From Mytilisepta virgata (lineage: Eukaryota > Mollusca > Bivalvia > Mytilida > Mytilidae), in assembly GCA_028015205.1 (NCBI GenBank), contig CM051521.1, positions 69,796,314 through 69,860,313 on the forward strand: a stretch of DNA of 64,000 nucleotides. Direction: 5' to 3'. This document shows positions 13,901 to 28,900 of the stretch, piece after piece; the first letter of the stretch is position 1, and every line of letters starts with the position of its first letter. Both the position numbers and the translations under genes were made by a program. A model generated the notes under the pieces. That model was not told the DNA's origin and ran no database searches. It was given only the letters and a program-made list of their open reading frames with translations.

Positions 13901-16900
13901 TGGCTAGGGGTTTACTATAGGACCCTATGGGGAAATTTTTTTTCATTAAAAAACTCTACGAGAGTGACCAATAACCATCTCATATCATATAATTTATTAA
14001 ACTAATTATCTTGAATTATATAAAATAAACTAGAGGCTCTCAAGAGCCTGTATCACTCACCCGGATTTAACTTTTCACCTTGAGCAGGACTAAAGATTTA
14101 AGTGTTGCAATCAATCAGGCTGGTTTTTCTCTAAGGTTCTATGTTAAACTAAGTTCAGCTATGGCAGTCATCTTGGTTGAAAGTTCAGGGCAATGGACAT
14201 ATTTCTAAAAGAGAACCATCTAAGGACCATTTCTGCTAAGTCTTGTTCCAACTGGTTAAGTGGTTTCAGACAAGAATATTTTTAAATGAATTTTCCTATA
14301 TGGTCCTATATTTAACTAAGTTCGGCTGTGGTGGCCATCTGTAGTTTAGTTTCAACTGGCTAAGTAGTTTCAGACGAGAAGATTTTTGTGTGAATTTCCC
14401 ATATACTAAAGGGTCCTGTGTTAATCTAAGTTTGGCTGTGGCAGCCATCTTGGTTCACAGTCCGGGTCATCGGACAATATTCTGAAAGAGGACCATCTAA
14501 GGACCATTGCTACCTAGTCTAGTGTAATTGGCTTAGAAGTTTCAGACAAGCAAATTTTTGAGTGAATTTCCCATAGGGTCCTATGTTAAACTAAGTTCGG
14601 CTGTGGCGGCCATCTTGGTTCACAGTCCACGAAATCGGAAACAATTCTGAAAGAGGACATCCTAAGGACCATTGCTGCCTACTCTGGTTCCAATTGGCCA
14701 AGTTGTTTCAGACAAGAAGATTTTTCAATGAATTTTCCCATAGGGCCCTATGTTAAACTAATTTTGGCTGTGGTTGCCATCTTGGTTAACAGTCATATGG
14801 TATTTTTACTCCATGGGATATTGACCCCAGGGTCAGAATACCATATGGAATATTGACCTTCGGGTCAAAATACAATATGGTATTCTGATCCCGGGGTTAA
14901 ATTTTCATAGAATTATGAGCCCCATCATAGCAAAATGACCCCCTGTAGAAATCAATTTTTATTTTCAGAAATGGGGGGTTCAGTTTTCCATAATAGGGGG
15001 GTCAGAATACCATGGCTGTTTTTAAAACATTACCAAAGGGAGAGGAGGTCATTATTCCATGACAGGGAGGTCAGAATACCATAGCAGATTTAATACTTTT
15101 GCAAGGAGAGGGGGGTTATTTTTCCATTACAGGGAGGTCAGGATACCATAGCAGATGTAAAATTTTATCAATGGTAGGGGAGGTAATTTTTCAATGAAAG
15201 GGGGTCAGAATACCATGGTAAATATAATATTTTTGCAGGAGAGGGGGTAGTTTTTCCATAACATGGTGGTCAGAATACCATAGCAGATGAAAACATTATC
15301 AAGGGGAGGGGAGGTCATTTTTCCATGAGGGGGGGGGGGGGGGGTTAGAATACCATAGCAGATATAAATTGTTGTAAGGAAAGGGGAGGTCATTATTCCA
15401 TAACAGGGAGGTCAGATTACCATAGCAGATATTTTTTGCAAGGAGAAGGGGGAGGGCATTTTTCTATGGCAGGGAGGTCAGAATACCATAGCAGATTTAA
15501 AACTTTATCAATGAGAGGGGAGGTCATTTTTCGATAACAGGGGGGTCAGAATACCAGATATAAAATTTTTGCAAGGAGAGGGGAGGTCATTATTCCATGT
15601 CAGAATACCACAGCAGATACTGTAAATTCGGAAATTATTGCGATGTTTTTATTATTGCGAAAAATGCGACAGGCTTGTAATCGCAAATAATCTTGCATTT
15701 TGGAATTTTTTATATGAATGAAGTGGGATTTTTCTCAATATCGCAAAAATTAAAATCGCATTTTGGTCTAAAATGACAAAATAGCAATAATAAATGCATG
15801 CAATAATTTCTGAATTTACAGTATAAAATTTTTGCAAGGAGAGGGGAGGATATTATTCCATGACAGGGGGGGTCAGAATACAATAACAGATACAATATTT
15901 ATCGAGGAGATGGGAGGTCATTTTTCCATCACAAGGAGGTCAGAATACCATAGCAGATGTAAAACTTTTGCAAGGAGAGGGAGGGTCATTTTTCCATGGC
16001 AAGGAGGTCAGAATACCATAGCAGATACAAAATTTTTGCAAGGAGATGGGAGATCATTATTCCATATAGCAGATGTAAAATATTATCAAGGAGAGGGGAG
16101 GTAATTTTTCCATGACAGGGGTAAGAATACATATATAAAATTTTTGCAAGGAGAGGGAGGGGTTCATTATTCCATGACAGGGGTGTCAGAATACTATAGC
16201 AGATATAATATTTTGTAAAATTTTATAAGTGATAGGGGAGGTCATTTTTCAATGACAGGGGGTCAGAATACCATAGCAGATATAAAATTTTTGCAAGGAG
16301 ATGGGAGATCATTATTCCATATAGCAGATGTAAAATATTATCAAGGAGAGGGGAGGTAATTTTTCCATGACAGGGGTAAGAATACATATATAAAATTTTT
16401 GCAAGGAGAGGGAGGGGTTCATTATTCCATGACAGGGGTGTCAGAATACTATAGCAGATATAATATTTTTGCAAGGAGAGGGCATCATTTTTCCATGACA
16501 GGGAGGTCATTTTAACCCCCCTTACCCAGGCATGGGGTAATGCTAATTTGTAATTGTAATGCCCTGTAATGCATTACATTTTCCCAAGTAATGCATGTAA
16601 TATGTAATGTCCCAATTTTGGTATTACATGTAATTGTAATGTAATGCATTAAATTGGCAAAAATGCATGTAATTTATGCATTACATGGCAATACATAGCA
16701 TTACTTCTGTCTGCTAACTGCTATATATTGTTACAAATTTCAGGGATAATAAGTACCTACTGTTTTATTCTTTCCTAACAGTAAATAGGAAAACTAAAAA
16801 CAAATCTAGTTAAATGATTAACAAAAGTGTAACTTTGAAATGTTGTCAAACTAATGATTTTCTTCATCTAACCTTAATACTAAAGCATTTATAATTATAA

Positions 16901-19900
16901 TTAAAACAGATCTATTTTATAAACATAATTTCTCTCTTAACATTGATCACCTCTGAGAAAATAAAACAGCTTTAATGCCTCCAGGTTTAAACTTCAGGGA
17001 TAAACATAAATTTCTATTAACTTAAGTAATCATTTCTTAGTAGATTTTGTTATTTGGAATAAGGATGTAAAATACATTAGACCATTTTGACATTCCAACA
17101 AATATTAAAGATAGAAATACAAATTTCAAGACAAAATGCAAACACTGCTTTTCTGTGATATCCGGCAGCCTAAAGATAACTTCCAACATTGCAACACATC
17201 TAAAGATAAGAGTTTCAATTACAGTAATTTGTAATTTTGTAATTTTGTAATTTTGCATTAACTAAGAAAACATGTGATGAAAACAATTGTTTTTATTTTT
17301 ATCAGATATTGTTTTTTATTTGCAGTCATTTTCATAGACTGTTATAGTCATTCAAAAAAACCTATAAGTAGATATTTTAAGATCAAAGAAATAACTTAAA
17401 TGATCGATAATTGACACCTGTTAAAAACCACTAATTAGTTTGTATAACAATAAATTCCTTTCTTTTGATAAATGAATTTATGGTTTAAAAGTCATAAAAA
17501 TAACATTGAGATGATACATTTGAAACTTTAATGATGCTTAAATGTAACAGCCACCTTGTGGAGAATTTTAAAACCCTATTTAACGGTTACCAAGATTTTA
17601 GTATAAAATGTTGTATATATGTTTCTTTTGATAATAAAATTTATAAAATGTAATGTGTAATATAATGCATTACTTTGGTAAAGTAATTGTAATGTAATGC
17701 AATGCATTACTTTCAAAAATACATGTAATTGTAATTGTAAAATAATGCTGGTTTTGTCAAAGTAATTGTAATGTAATGCATTACATTGCAATGTAATTTG
17801 CCCCATGTCTGCCCTTACCATGGTAAAATGAACCCCTATAATTTAAAACTTAATTTATCTGCTATGGTATTCTGACACCCAAGCTATGGAAAAATTAATC
17901 CCCTGTAATTTAAGTTTATCTGCCATGGTATTCTGACCCCCCTTACCATCAATAAATGATCCCCTACTAATTTAATAGTTTATCTACCATGGTATTCTCA
18001 TCCCCCTAACCATGGAAAAATGAACCCCTGTAATTTAATATTTATCTGCTTTGTATTTTAACCCCCCACCAACCATGGAAAAATGAACCCCCTATAATTT
18101 AAAACCTTATTTATCTGCTATGGTATTCTGACCCCCATACCATGAATAAATGATCCCCAACTAATTTAATAGTTTATCTGCTATGGTATTTTAATCCCCC
18201 TTACCATGAAAAAATGAACCCCCTATAATTTAAGTTACTTTATCTGCCATGGTATTTATATACCCTAACCATGGAAAAATTAACCCCCTATAATTTAAAA
18301 CTTAATTTATCTGCTATGGTATTCTGACCCCCCAAAGCACGGAAAAATGAACCCCCTGTAATTTAAAAGTTTATCTGCCATGCTATTCTGACCCCCTTAA
18401 CATGGAGAAATGAACCCCCTGCAATATTTAAAAGTTTACCTGCCTTGGTATTTTGACCATGGAAAAGTGAACCCCCTTTTGACGTTCAAGTTATAAAATG
18501 GGGGGGGGTCTATATTCCATGGGGGTCAAAATATCATACAGGTGTGTGTGGGGGGGGGGGGTAATTATACAATGGCAGAAAACTGACCCAGGGGCCCATG
18601 GGGATCAAAATACCATATGACACCGGATCATCGGACATATTTCTGAAAGAGAACCTCCATGGGACCATTAATGCCAACTTTGGTTCCAATTTACCTTGCA
18701 CTTTCATAGGAGATTTTTGAAATTCATCCCCCCTTTGTTCTACTTTTAGTTACAGTAGTCAGTTTTGCTCTAAATGCTTTAATTTTTGAGATATAAGCCA
18801 AAAACTGCAGTACACCCACTATGTTCTATTTTTAGCCATGTCGGCCATGTTGGTTGGTAGTCACGGTCATTGGACCCATTTTTGTCGAGCCTTCGACTTT
18901 TGTCGAAAAAGCGAGACATAGCGATCCTACATTTCGTCGTCGTCGTCGGTGGCGGCGTCCACAAATATTCACCCTGTGGTTAAAGTTTTTGAAATTTTAA
19001 TAACTTTCTTAAACTATCCTGGATTTCTACCAAACTTGGACAGAGGCTTGTTTATGATCATAAGATAGTATCCAGAAGGAAATTTTGTAAAAAAAAAATT
19101 CCAGTTTTTCCGTATTTTACTTATAAATGGACTTAGTTTTTCTGCCAGGAAACATTACATTCACTCTGTGGTTAAAGTTTTTAAAATTTTAATAACTTTC
19201 TTAAAATATCCTGGATTTGTACCAAACTTGGACAGAAGCTTGTTTATGATCATAAGATAGTATCCAGAAGTAAATTTTGTAAAATAAAAATTCCAGTTTT
19301 TCTGTATATTACTTATAAATGGACTTAGTTTTTCTGCCAGGAAACATTACATTCATTCTGTGGTTAAAGTTTTCAAAATTTTAATAACTTTCTTAAACTA
19401 TCCTGGATTTGTACCAAACTTGGACAGAAGCTTGTTTATGATCATAATATAGTATCCAGAAGTAAATTTAGTAAAAAAAAAAAAAAATTTTCCGTATTTT
19501 ACTTATAAATGGACTTAGTTTTTCTGCCAGGAAACATTACATTCACTCTGTGGTTAAAGTTTTTAAAATTTTAATAACTTTCTTAAACTATCCAGGAATT
19601 TTACCAAATTTGGACAGAAGCTTGTTTATGATATAAAGATTGTATCCAGGAGAAAATTTTGTAAAATATTTATTTCTGTTTTTCAGTTTTTTACGTATAA
19701 ATGGACTTAACATTGCATTCTATTATGTGCATTCACCTATCACACTGAAAATATAGACAACATCAAAAGTAGGCGAGACACTGGGTTCCGCAGAACCCTT
19801 ACGAATTTTTTAAAACAGATACCCTAATGACGTATATTTTCTTATTCCCCATGACAAGACGCATGAACTGATATATACCTTATTTACCAAGGGTTCATCC

Positions 19901-22900
19901 CCATCACCTTGAATCATTAGTCTTTCAGGGGATAAGATACAGTTTGATCTTGAATTGATTTTTTCTTCGTTTTTTTCATATTTTGTTAATTTTGGTATGC
20001 TCTTTCCAAAAATCAAATAAAAAACATACTTTGCAGATGTAATTATGGAGATATAAGGCATTCTTTTACTGTGTTTTTTTTTTCAAAAATTGGTATTTTA
20101 CAGATTGTTTAGGAATTTTGCATTGGGATAAAACTGTTTGTTTATTGTTTGTTTAGTTGGGGTCTTATGCTGTTTTCAGCACATTTGGCTATTTCGCGGT
20201 GGCCAGTTTTTATTGGTGGAGGAAGCTGGAGTACCCGGAGAGAACCACCGACCTTCGGCAGGAAAATTGGCAATCCTTGTCAATTTTAGATCGGAGTCAA
20301 ACACACCCCGCCACAGGTGAGATTCGAACTCACAATCTCAGTGTTGACAGGCTAGTGATCATTAGTAGTCATGATGAACTACCTAGACCACTCGGCCAAC
20401 GAGGCCCCGGAATAAAACTGAGATTTGTAAAGATAATTGAACAATTTTTTTCCCTGAATGATCGGTACGCTCTAAAGTTTATATTTAGATATTGATAAAT
20501 GATAGTTATACAAGGAATGATATACGGGATATTAGAAAAATCCATGTTATAAGGCAAAAAATTTTTTTAAAAAGTACAGATTTACGATGTTTTCCAGGAA
20601 AAAATTCATATTTCTTGAATTGATTTTTTCTTAATTTTTTTATGTTTTTTTTACAGCTGCAGTCAAACATGAAACAGAAATAAACCAGAAAATGTGTCTA
20701 TAAGACACGGATGCCCCACCCTAAAAACAATATAGGTGTTGCTGAACTGCGTTGTACTATACAAGACGACTGTAGTAGTGAAATATCATTGATATATTAC
20801 TATAGGTTTCTGAGAAATGAACTTAAACGTAAAACTTAACCAAAGTCACTGAAGCATGAAATGTAGGTCATAGCGACCCAAGTTTTGCTCAACTGTGTTG
20901 TACTATACAAGAGGACTGTAATGGTGCAATATCATTGATATATTACTATAGGTTTCTGAGAAATGAACCTAAACGCAAAACTTAACCAAAGTCACTGAAG
21001 CATTAAATGTAGGTCATAGTCACCCAAGTGTTGCTGAACTCCACTGTACTATACAAGAGGACTGTAGTGGTGAAATATCACTGATATATTACTATAATTT
21101 TCTGAGAAAGTGAGCTAAACGCAAAACTTAACTGAATCGGGACATACGGACAAGGGTAAATCTATATGCCCCAGCCACGAATGTGGCAGGGCATAAAAAG
21201 GGGGGTTGCCGTGCGTTTTTCTGAGCTATGGCATAAAATCTCATAATCTCAGGCCGTTTTTTCCTTTTCTTGATTTTCCTGCAAAATTATGAACGTATCA
21301 TGATGTTGTTTAATTGTGACATCAAATTAGCGGAATTAAAATTTTCCCCCTGTATTGTGACGTGAACCATTATAACATCTAACTTTTACTTGACAACCAT
21401 AACTGTATCCTATCCCCTTAGTTATCTCGTAAAGCATTGAAATCCCTGCCCCTAAATCATATATTTTCTTTTTCCCCATGACAAGACAAACAGATTGATA
21501 AAAAAACTAACATCCCCACCAAAAAGGGGGACGGGGTCATGTTCATCCCTCAAATCAATGATTTTTAATTATTTTAAAATCCGTAAAAATGTTTATCCCT
21601 TTAACATGTTTTAATATGCAATTTTCAAATCTCATAAACCATTTAACTACATACCCCCATAACCACATATATTTCTAATTGCCTGTAAGGAGACGCCATA
21701 AATGATTTTACACATTGCCCAGGGAATGGAGTTATTTCCTCGTAAAAAATCAACCAAAGACATTGAGATTCTTGGCCCCTATTATAAACATTTTTATTCT
21801 TTGTGAAAAGCTCAGAGTTCATGTCCCACCCCTTTAAGCACTGGATGCAGTGGTGGATCCAGAGGGGGCATAGAGATCTCTTTGATTGCCCAAAAAATAT
21901 TCTTTCATCGATATATATATGATTTTTTCTAGCATTAGCTTCACTCGCTGTTACATTTTTCAATTCGAAATTTTATGCCCCTCTTTCAAAAATCCTGGAT
22001 CCACCACAGGGAAGTATCATCAGTGATACAGTGAATAGCTTCGAAACTGCTGGCCGGGATAATCATTATGCCCATGACAAGACCTAGTGAATGCACAATT
22101 GGTATTGTTTGCGGGGATAATTTACTATTCCCGGAAGATAATAAATTGTTATATATCATTAAAAATTCTCCAATATGATAAACTGTATTGGTCTAACTTT
22201 TTTATTTTTTGTCTGATTTTTATGTCTGTTCAGTTGTTTTTTTTAAATTTTTTGTAGGTGTTCTTGTGTTACAAAGAAATTAGTTGTTTTTCTTTATAGA
22301 TGGATTTAATTTTATTGGGTGAATATGCAGCTCAGATATTTTTTTTATTATTAATGTGATGATTTATCTTTTAATTATTTTATTTTCTGTCCTTACATCA
22401 TATTGTAGATTTAATATAATATTGATGCAAGGAAGAAATCAGTGTATCAAACATAATATGTAATAATAGACATTATTTCATTTGCTTGGTTTATAAATCA
22501 AAAAAAATTTCTAGCTGTGTTTCAATGTATTATTCTATATAAATATGATTCAAATTACACTGACTTGATGTCGGGAGTACTTATCACGGGAGTACTTATC
22601 ACGGCAGGTAAGAAAACTGTTTTATTATTTTTATGTAATGAAACTGAATTACACCATACAATAAAATCAGTTCAGAAATATTGGGATATATCTCTGTCAA
22701 TGCAGCATGCCGACAAGCAAAAGTTCATCAAGTGTGACATTGTAAGACTGTAAAACTCGGGACACAAAAAATACCCAGATCACAATTTTCAAGTAACCTT
22801 TCCATTCAGTATGCATAAACTTTATAGGAACAATTTCCCTATTTCAATCTCTGAAAAACAAATAATTTATTGAATACAATGTTAGGTATTCGAGATATCA

Positions 22901-25900
22901 GTTACTTCATTTGGGAGACTTTGTAACAGTTCACTGTTACAGTTATTACTTGTTATTGATGTGATTAATCTCTTATTATGTGGTCTTGATCAAAGCTAGT
23001 TAGTCCAAGCCTTTTATCTTTTGATTTTGTCTTTTGTATTTATGTTTTGGTCATTTTATGTTTGGTATTTTAGCTTTAGCATTTGTTGTACAGCTCATAT
23101 CATTTGGATGTTTCCCATTTATATGCTTATGGAATGTAAAGGCATAACTTGTATTTGGCAAACAGGAAACTGATGTACAGAATATTTGAAAATGTGTTTT
23201 AAGGTATAGTTTGCTGTAGTGAACCTTTTAACATATAAAACAGGCTGCATGAAATTGAATATTGACCATTAGAATATTTTCTATCTGAATATTTTTCAAA
23301 ACATAAAACCGTTTTCTATTCATTCACTGGTACATAATACAAATAATAAAATTCATTTTACTTACAAGCTTGTCATCGGATTGTTTTAACAGTAATTTAC
23401 AAGCATCTGTTCCTTTTTTAGCAACTGACATAGAATCTAAAAATTGAACAAATCCATTACAGCAATAAGGTAAGCTATTATATATACATACATGTGTGTT
23501 AATAAAACAAGAATTATATTACAACACAGGATATTGCTGAAATGCATAGTATTAACTGGGAACCATATCACTCATTTTATAGCAACTATATCTTGTATCA
23601 TACTTTATCATATATTTTATTCAAATAACACAGATTTGGCATGTGTAATAAAAGCATAATTTGAAGCATGTTATTTGCCCCCGAGGCAATAATATTATAC
23701 GAGGGAAATAACATATTATCTGCCCTCTTGTGAGCATATCCGACATCACTACCGCCCAATTGTAATCGTCTGATCATGGAAGAACAGCAAGACGCTGGTT
23801 GAACCACAGGAAAATCTAATTCAGCAGTAAAATTATTTGTAAGTGGCAAAATATGTGATAAATAGATTTTAAATACCTGGCCTTTTTCTTATTTACCTTG
23901 TTTTCAGCCCTCGACTGATATCGTCCCTTGGGGCCGATATCAAGGTCTCAGGCTGATAACAAGGGCAATATGAAAAAGGCAATAGAACTAAATAATAACA
24001 TATTACAGCCTTAAGCTTCCTAGTTATATATATATAGCATGCCTTTTATGAATTAACATATTTGATGCACATATTGCATTTATGAGGAAGTTTTGTACTA
24101 AAATTGTAAGCTAACAAAAGAATTGAATATGTTAATGTGGCTACATAAGACCATATCCAGCTTTGGCCTATGGATGGATGGATGAATTATTGTTTAACGT
24201 CCAGTGGCAGCCAAGTGCATGTCAGGACGAGAACATGTTGATATGATAATGAATATGATCCCTGCTTTGTACTAGACTAACTGAGCCGTATTTTTCTTGT
24301 GCTAGCCCACAAGGTAACATATCATCCCACTCGGACACATTATACTGACTCCGAGCCGACCAGTCAATCTTTGCTCGAACTCCTAGATGCTGCGTGCTTG
24401 GCAGGGAAGCAGCAAATACCAAAGACCTTCCTCACTCTAGGTGAGCAGGGTACCATGAGACCACCGAAGCAGTCGCTTTGGCCAATGAGAACGAAGACTA
24501 ATTAACATTCCTGCCAAGTTTGGTTCAATTTGGACTGGTGGTTACAGGAAAGAAGATGAAAATGTGAAATGTGGATGGATGACAGACGCAAAGTGATGAC
24601 AAAAGCTTGCCTTTTAGGCCAAGTGAGCTAAAAAACTATGGCAATTTGTATGAATTGTAGCAATGGGGAACACTACATTCAACTGAAGATGTCTAGGTCA
24701 TTAAACTTAATTCTGAAAGAGTACCATAGAAGGACAATTGCTGCCAACTCTGGTTCTAATTGGCCAAATGGTTGATTACCAGAAGATTTTAATGAATTTT
24801 CCCATAGGGTCCTATGTTAAACTAAGTTCTGCTGTGATAGCTATCCTGGTTGACAGTCTGGGTCATCAGAAAAATTCTGAAAGAAGACCATGTAAGGACC
24901 ACTGCTGCCAAGTCTGGTTCTAATTGGTCAAGTAGTTGAGGACAAGAAGATTCTTAAATGAAGTTTCCCATAGGTTCCAATGTTAAACTTAGTTCAGCTG
25001 TGGCAGTTAGACAATTGGCACCAAAGTGAAAAAAATATTCAGCTCCTCATATGTATCAATTGATTTAACTGTTATTCAGTAAAAGAATATTTAATACATT
25101 TCCATGTATGTTAAGGATAACTGTAAAGTTTATGTTCAATTGCACAGGTTCTTCTTTAGAAGATTTTTTTACAGCCTATCATAAGTTAGAATAAGCTCTG
25201 GCAGGCATGCTATTTAACCAATTCCAACATCTCTGCCAAGTTTATTCAAATTCTGTTCAGCTGTTCTAAAGAAGAATATTAAAATGTGCAAAAATTTATT
25301 TGGACGGACGATTGACACCAAGTGATGACTATAGCTCATAATAGTTTTTGACCAGGTAAGCTAAAAATAAATAAAAACATATGATGGACAGTCCTGGATA
25401 TAGCTCTGTACATCTCTAACTACAATATAGATATTTCTATTTACATAATACACACATTGGTAACAAATCTCTACAACTTTTTCTTTCTCTGTCTCTGTCT
25501 GATTTTCATCATCCAGCATGTGTGACCAGCACCATGCCTGTAAACTAGTCTGTAAGGAACATACTAAATCTAACAGATGGATAACTTGTTCATGGCATTC
25601 TCCCATTTCTAATGTTACAGTAAATTCATGGTATGTCACTGACAACATTGTTTCCATTATGTCCAGAACAGATTGACAGTTAAAATCCTGTAGAAAAAAT
25701 TGTATCCATATTAAAAAAAAATTGCCATTTTCTTATTTTACAGATTAATAGAGAATTTAGGGAGAATGAATCACCTGGAAAAGTAAACACTTCAAGAGAC
25801 TTTAACATTATGAAAATTTCTTATTTCTTATTAATGTCTTAAATTTTTTTCTGATTGACTGCTACGTATGAATTTTTTAAACCATCCGTGTAGTTTCAGA

Positions 25901-28900
25901 GAACAGAAGTATTACAAAGATTTGTCAAATAATAGAAACAAAACAGACATCTAATGAATTTGGAAAATAAACTTATAAAGAGAGGGTATTATAATTTACA
26001 AGGTAAAAAAAGTATATATGTGTCCAATGGACACTACATGCCCTGCCAATTATGTAAATATTTAGTAAATAAGTGTATAGTGTTGACTTTGAAGTCAATA
26101 ATGATAGGGTAGATGAAATACTATCTCTGGGTACTTCATGAAAATTACCTTCAACCTGAACCTTAACCTGGATTCTAATATTGAAATCCATAAAGAATTT
26201 CAAAGTTAATGACCCATGACCTCAAGGTCATAGCATCTGTATCTCATCAAAATGCTGCTGTTCATATTGTTACAAGCTATCCATGTACACAGTTTCATGA
26301 TGATACCATAACTCCTTCATGAAAAACCACCTTCAAACTGAGCCTTAACCTGGATTCTAATATTGAAATTCCATAAAAAAATTAAAAGTGGATCACCCAT
26401 GACCTCAAGGTCATATCATGCATTTTGCATCAAAATGCTGCTGTTCATATCACAAGCTATCCACATACAAAGCTTCATGATGATACCATAACTCCTTCAA
26501 GAACAAGACCAGTTACATGTGTGGACCTGTGTCATGTCATATGTTTGTCAGGGCAAAGTTATTATTACTCTAATATGTGTGTGGTTAAGATAAAAAGATA
26601 ATTCCATTTACCTAGTATTATTCAGGTCATGATTGCATTTATATTTCCAGGATATGGACCTTATAGGGATTTTGTGTTATGAATTTATACACCATATCCC
26701 TTCTTTTATCTTATAACCCTGAACTAACATTTTAGTATACTGAAAGACTTTAATCATGCAATACTTCTGAAAAGTTTGAGGACATAATGCAAAGTTTGAA
26801 CAAGAGGCTCACCAGAGCCTGTATCGCTCATCTGGAGTCTGGTTTTCATTGGACAATTAATCAACTATTTGACCAAGTTTGTTGCAATTGGTTCAATTGT
26901 TCAGGGAAAATTTGTTGAAGATTTATTTTTCATAAGGTTAAATGTTAAAATATGTTCCCTGATGGTGGTAGTCCTGGCAGGAAGTTGATAAAATTGACCA
27001 GGAATAAGGGTGAACCTTAAATAAATGTAACAGAACCCGACCTCAAATTACACAAACCAATAACTCCTAAATAGAATATGGGATTCCCTTCAAAATTTCA
27101 GGGTAGGTAGATCTCAACATGGCAAACATTTTTCAATTTACATTTCACTTCTATCTCAAATAGTTTTGGAGATAAATGCAAAAATGTTAAAATTTTGAAA
27201 ATTTGACAAAAAAGGGCAATAACTCCTAAATGGGTTTTTGGATTTCCTTTAAAATTTCAGGGTATGTAGATCTCAACATAGCAAACATTTTTCAAATTTA
27301 CATTTCACTTCTATCTTCAATAGTTTTGGATATAAATGACGAAAAATGTTAAATTTTGAAAATTTGATGAAAAAGGGCAATAACTCCTAATTGGGTTTTG
27401 GGATTTCCTTCAAAATTTCAGGTTAGGTAGATCTTGTCATGCAGATCAATTTTACCCAGATTTTTGATATCTGCAACGGTTTTTACGTTATAAGCCAAAA
27501 ACAACACATGCACCCCTATATTCTATTTTTAGCTACGACAGCCATGTTTTATGTCAGATCAAAATAAATTGAGGATCGTTTGTAGAGGACATGTCATAGA
27601 TCATTCCTATTAAGTTCCAAACCAATCAGCCCAGCAGTTTCAGAGGAGAAGATTTTTGAATGAAAAAATTTTGAAAATTTGACAAAAAAATAACATTAAA
27701 AATAGCAAAAAAACATTGAAAAAGGGCAATAACTCCAACATGGCTTAAAGGATTACAATGAAAATTTGACCGCAGATAGATCTTATCATGCTGAAGATTT
27801 TTACCCATCTCAAAATTAGCTAAACCTTACGGTTTTGGAGATATATGTGAAAAACTACTGTCTGAACCCTTTGTTCTATTTTTAGTAATGGCGGCCACGT
27901 TTTTCAACAGATCATAAATCCCCACATCAATTCTACGCATGATACACCAAGAAACATTCATAGCAATTTTAGTTCCAATTGGTCAAGTAGTGTCAGTGGA
28001 GAAGATTTTTGAACCAAATAACATTAAAAATAGCAAAAAAACATTGAAAAAGGGCAATAATTTCAACTTGGCTTAATGGATTAAAATGAAAATTTGACCG
28101 CAGATAGATCTCATCATGCTGAAGACTTTTACCAATCTCAAAATTAGCTAAACCTAACAGTTTTGGAGATATATGCAAAAAACTACTGTCTGACCCCTTT
28201 GTTCTATTTTTAGTAACGGCGGCCATATTTTTCAACAGATCAAAAATCCCCACGACAGTTCTATACATGATACACCAAGAAACATTTATAGCAAGTTTAG
28301 TTTCAATTGGTCAAGTAGTGTCAGAGGAGAAGATTTTGAAATAAATAACATCAAAAATAGCAAAACAAGAGGCTCTCAAGAGCCTGAATCGCTCACCTGG
28401 CAAACAATGCACTATAAACTAAATCTCATCATCACCATTCACTAAGGATACCATGTTTACTTTAAAAACGAAATATTGTTGAAATCCGAGCAAGTGTAAA
28501 AATTGCGGGAAAGTGGTAGCCATTTTAAAAATGGCCGTCCAAAACAAACTTTCATCATCACCATTCAACTTGGGATACCATGTTTACCTTGAAAGTAGCT
28601 TTCGTCTTCATTTTCTTTCTATAATTCAGGAAAAAATAAGCAAAAACAGCATTTTGACCCCTATGTTCTATTTTTAGTAAGGGCGGACATGTTTTTCGAC
28701 TAATCAAAAATCCAAGCATTAACTTTTTGCAGGATACCCTAAGGAACAATCTTACCAAGTTTCATTTGATTTCGAATAGTAGTTTCAGAGAAGAAGATTT
28801 TTGAAATAATAACATAAAAAAAAGCCAAAAAATGTCAAAAAAGGGCAATAACTCTAACATCAGTTGACAGATTTTCACGCAAATCAGCACACAGGTAGCT

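Larger units (their letters stand above)
14792..18621. mobile_element. Giant fold-back element of inverted minisatellite arrays
   Basis: Ends are inverted: GTCATATGGTATTTTTACTC at 14792, and a right end whose reverse complement begins GTCATATGGTATTTTGATCC. The left arm (to 16518) is an array of units of about 75 bp (GGTCAGAATACCATAGCAGA, TTTGCAAGGAGAGGGGAGG, TCATTTTTCCATGACAGG). The right arm (17820-18600) carries the same unit in reverse (TCTGCTATGGTATTCTGACC). G-runs at 15330-15342 and 18550-18561. A hAT element sits at the arm junction and a MITE in the left arm. Open frames across the arrays are repeat artefacts. Confidence 0.7.
14031..18887 (-). mobile_element. Family A element hosting nested insertions
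   Basis: Left end CTAGAGGCTCTCAAGAGCCT (starting at about 14030), with the hairpin intact, then TATCACTCACCCGG. About four body units of roughly 175 bp (AACTAAGTTCGGCTGTGGC, GTTTCAGACAAGAAGATTTT) run to 14791. They resume at 18622 (GGATCATCGGACATATTTCTG) after the fold-back element. The right end is missing: the copy is interrupted at about 18888 by the family G element. Confidence 0.7.

Noticed and set aside
15832..16104. Reverse and forward open frames over the 75-bp array
   Set aside because: Periodic peptides produced by the minisatellite unit; no coding signature.
20311..20408. Possible tRNA gene (A and B boxes)
   Set aside because: The acceptor stem and anticodon arm are not intact; it continues into a SINE body and tail flanked by a target duplication.
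22517..22753. Forward exon with AG and GT borders
   Set aside because: No partner exon on the forward strand, and it contains a 15-bp repeat. Probably chance.
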